Shown: positions 11,084 to 12,337 of the stretch, in pieces
Layout: every line of letters starts with the position of its first letter
Numbering within the stretch: the stretch's first letter is position 1
Origin: JBDLSO01 sp039799445
GTDB lineage: Bacteria > Patescibacteriota > Minisyncoccia > Phycocordibacterales > UBA5272
Length of the DNA: 12,337 nt
Direction: 5' to 3'
NCBI GenBank assembly: GCA_039799445.1
Contig: JBDLSO010000015.1
Coordinates: forward strand, 1 to 12,337
Translations under genes and position numbers: made by a program
The notes under the pieces: generated by a model
Database searches by the model: none
Seen by the model: the letters and a program-made list of their open reading frames with translations, nothing else
Told to the model about the DNA's origin: nothing

Positions 11084-12337
11084 TTATAAGTTATGCACTT
11101 CTCTAAAAGGAATCAAGCCACTCATAGCTTTGAATATTGCATCTTCTTTAAGAGTAATATACCCTTTACTGCGAGCAAGCTTATAGATATCTGGCTCAGT
11201 TGGATTGGTCAGTATCGCGCGCTCAATATCTTTGTCTACCCATAATACTTCATGGACAGAAAGACGTCCTTTCAACCCACTTGGGAATTTCTCGCTTGGT
11301 TTAGCTTCTGATACAGTACCCGATAAATCTATCGCTGATTTTATATCAGCTGGAAGATCTGCAAGTTGTTTATCAATCATCAATTTAATACTATCTGCAA
11401 TTGGAACTTCTTCTCTACAATCAGGTGCGATTGTTGGTATAAGACGTTGTCCAATCGCACAAATAAGTGTTGGAGCTATCAGATACGGGTCTACTCCCAT
11501 ATCTAAAAGTCGGGGTATAACACCGATTGCTGTGTTGGTGTGTATTGTCGAAAATACAAGGTGACCTGTGAGTGCTGCTTGTATAGCAAGCTGTGCAGTT
11601 TCTTTATCGCGAATCTCTCCAACCAAGATAACATCTGGGTCTTGACGAAGTATAGAACGAAGTCCTGCCGCAAATGTATATCCAATCTCTGGCATGATTT
11701 GGGATTGATTCATACCTGGCAGATTATACTCGACCGGATCTTCGAGCGAAACAACATTCTCACTCACTTTGTCGACTTCTCCTAACATCGAATACAGTGT
11801 GGTTGTCTTTCCAGAGCCTGTTGGACCACTTACAAGTATAATGCCATACGGCATATCAATAGCATCTTTTACCATTTTGAAATTGGCATTTGATAATCCT
11901 ATAGAATCAAGCGGACGCACTCCATGGAATGAGTCGAGTATACGAATTACCGCCTTCTCTCCATAATAACAAGGCAATGTCGAAACACGGAAGTCTATCT
12001 TACGTCCATCAAGCATCGAAGAGAACCGACCGTCTTGTGGTTTTCTTTTTTCATCAAGTCTTAGATTCGATAATATTTTAACACGTGCGATAAGAGGTTG
12101 TTGTGCTGTTTTTGGTAATTCAAGATTAACAGAGAGCACACCATCGACACGAAAACGTATTTGTACTTTTTCTCCTATTGGTTCTATATGTATATCGGAT
12201 GCTCCTCCCTCGATTGCATTTTTAAGTACCGCAGCAACAATTTTAGTGATCGGTGCATCCTCTACAATATTGCCTCCTTGACTTATACCAAGATTCGCAA
12301 CAATACGGTCGAGATCTTGTGTTTCTTCTTCTGGGAG
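11084..12337 (-). CDS. pilB: Type IV pilus extension ATPase, C-terminal part (5' end outside the window)
   Basis: PilB/GspE is the cytoplasmic hexameric ATPase that drives pilus extension. The frame stays open from the stop at 11084 to the window edge (417 codons), so the GTG at 12139 is internal, not the start. Residues before it contain GGASDIHIEP and VRFRVDGVL, the standard N2-domain motifs. Then come Walker A GPTGSGKT (about 11827-11804), the Asp box SLEDPVEY, Walker B DPDVILVGEIRD and the His box TGHLVFSTIHTN. The usual four-Cys zinc module after QRL is not kept: the first CxxC reads APDC, and the later GCxxC...GR region reads KFPSGLKGR without cysteine. The end, GYITLKEDAIFKAMSGL, is typical. 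It is the most upstream pilus gene visible and is followed by pilT. Confidence 0.95.
   Translation of the reverse strand, partial: LPEEETQDLDRIVANLGISQGGNIVEDAPITKIVAAVLKNAIEGGASDIHIEPIGEKVQIRFRVDGVLSVNLELPKTAQQPLIARVKILSNLRLDEKRKPQDGRFSSMLDGRKIDFRVSTLPCYYGEKAVIRILDSFHGVRPLDSIGLSNANFKMVKDAIDMPYGIILVSGPTGSGKTTTLYSMLGEVDKVSENVVSLEDPVEYNLPGMNQSQIMPEIGYTFAAGLRSILRQDPDVILVGEIRDKETAQLAIQAALTGHLVFSTIHTNTAIGVIPRLLDMGVDPYLIAPTLICAIGQRLIPTIAPDCREEVPIADSIKLMIDKQLADLPADIKSAIDLSGTVSEAKPSEKFPSGLKGRLSVHEVLWVDKDIERAILTNPTEPDIYKLARSKGYITLKEDAIFKAMSGLIPFREVHNL

Noticed and set aside
11084..12139. pilB starting at the GTG at 12139
   Set aside because: The same frame is open upstream to the window edge and encodes conserved PilB N2-domain motifs (ASDIHIEP, VRFRVDGVL), so the GTG is internal and the gene is cut by the window.
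1..12337. Gracilibacteria/Absconditabacteria-type UGA=Gly recoding
   Set aside because: All core proteins are full length under the standard code with conserved glycines encoded by GGN.
1..12337. CRISPR array, defence island, prophage, insertion sequence, tRNA or rRNA genes
   Set aside because: I saw no spaced direct repeats, transposase or integrase motifs, terminal inverted repeats, or RNA gene signatures. The only sizeable direct repeat is the shared pilin 5' block.
3942..12337. A new secretion or surface system distinct from type IV pili
   Set aside because: Gene content and motifs match the ordinary type IV pilus/type II secretion families throughout; the unusual points are regulatory and in subunit detail, not a new gene set.

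Overview
The window looks like a piece of a Patescibacteria (CPR) genome, most likely a Parcubacteria/Paceibacteria-type lineage. The evidence is the AT-rich, very compact, one-strand layout, a type IV pilus cluster with an array of prepilin-type proteins, and reading frames that stay open under the standard code. Stops are only TAA or TAG, with no sign of the UGA=Gly recoding of Gracilibacteria/Absconditabacteria. The phylum call comes from protein style and layout, not from a marker tree. Every gene I can support is on the minus strand, so transcription runs from high to low coordinates.

The first two thirds (12337 down to 3942) is a type IV pilus / type II secretion-like assembly locus. 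In transcription order it holds pilB (extension ATPase, 5' end outside the window), pilT (retraction-type ATPase), pilC (inner membrane platform), two tandem paralogous pilins, pilD (prepilin peptidase/N-methyltransferase), and four minor-pilin-like genes (GspH/FimT-like, PilV-like, PilW-like, PilX/GspK-like). Together these give motor, platform, fibre subunits, processing enzyme and a probable priming tip complex. No pilM/N/O/P/Q or secretin gene is visible. The last third (3940 to 1) is housekeeping: ligA (NAD-dependent DNA ligase), gatC and gatA (two of the three subunits of tRNA-dependent amidotransferase; no gatB here), and the start of an unidentified gene that leaves the window.

No stretch over 300 bases lacks a gene. 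The longest gaps (8569-8794, 226 bases; 7902-8082, 181 bases) flank the pilins and are rich in signals: three strong intrinsic terminators, extended -10 promoters, an (AT)11 tract over the -35 zone of the first pilin, an identically oriented consensus DnaA-box-like 9-mer upstream of each pilin, and hairpins in or near the leaders. Each pilin looks like its own transcription unit inside the locus.

I do not see a new multi-gene system; the gene content is that of a normal CPR type IV pilus locus. What stands out is expression architecture. Five genes have a -10 element ending 6-7 bases before the ATG, which predicts leaderless mRNAs. No start has a convincing Shine-Dalgarno, and 11 of 13 starts share the context AT-ATG. 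The two pilins share a near-identical 94-base 5' block with an abrupt edge, suggestive of gene conversion.
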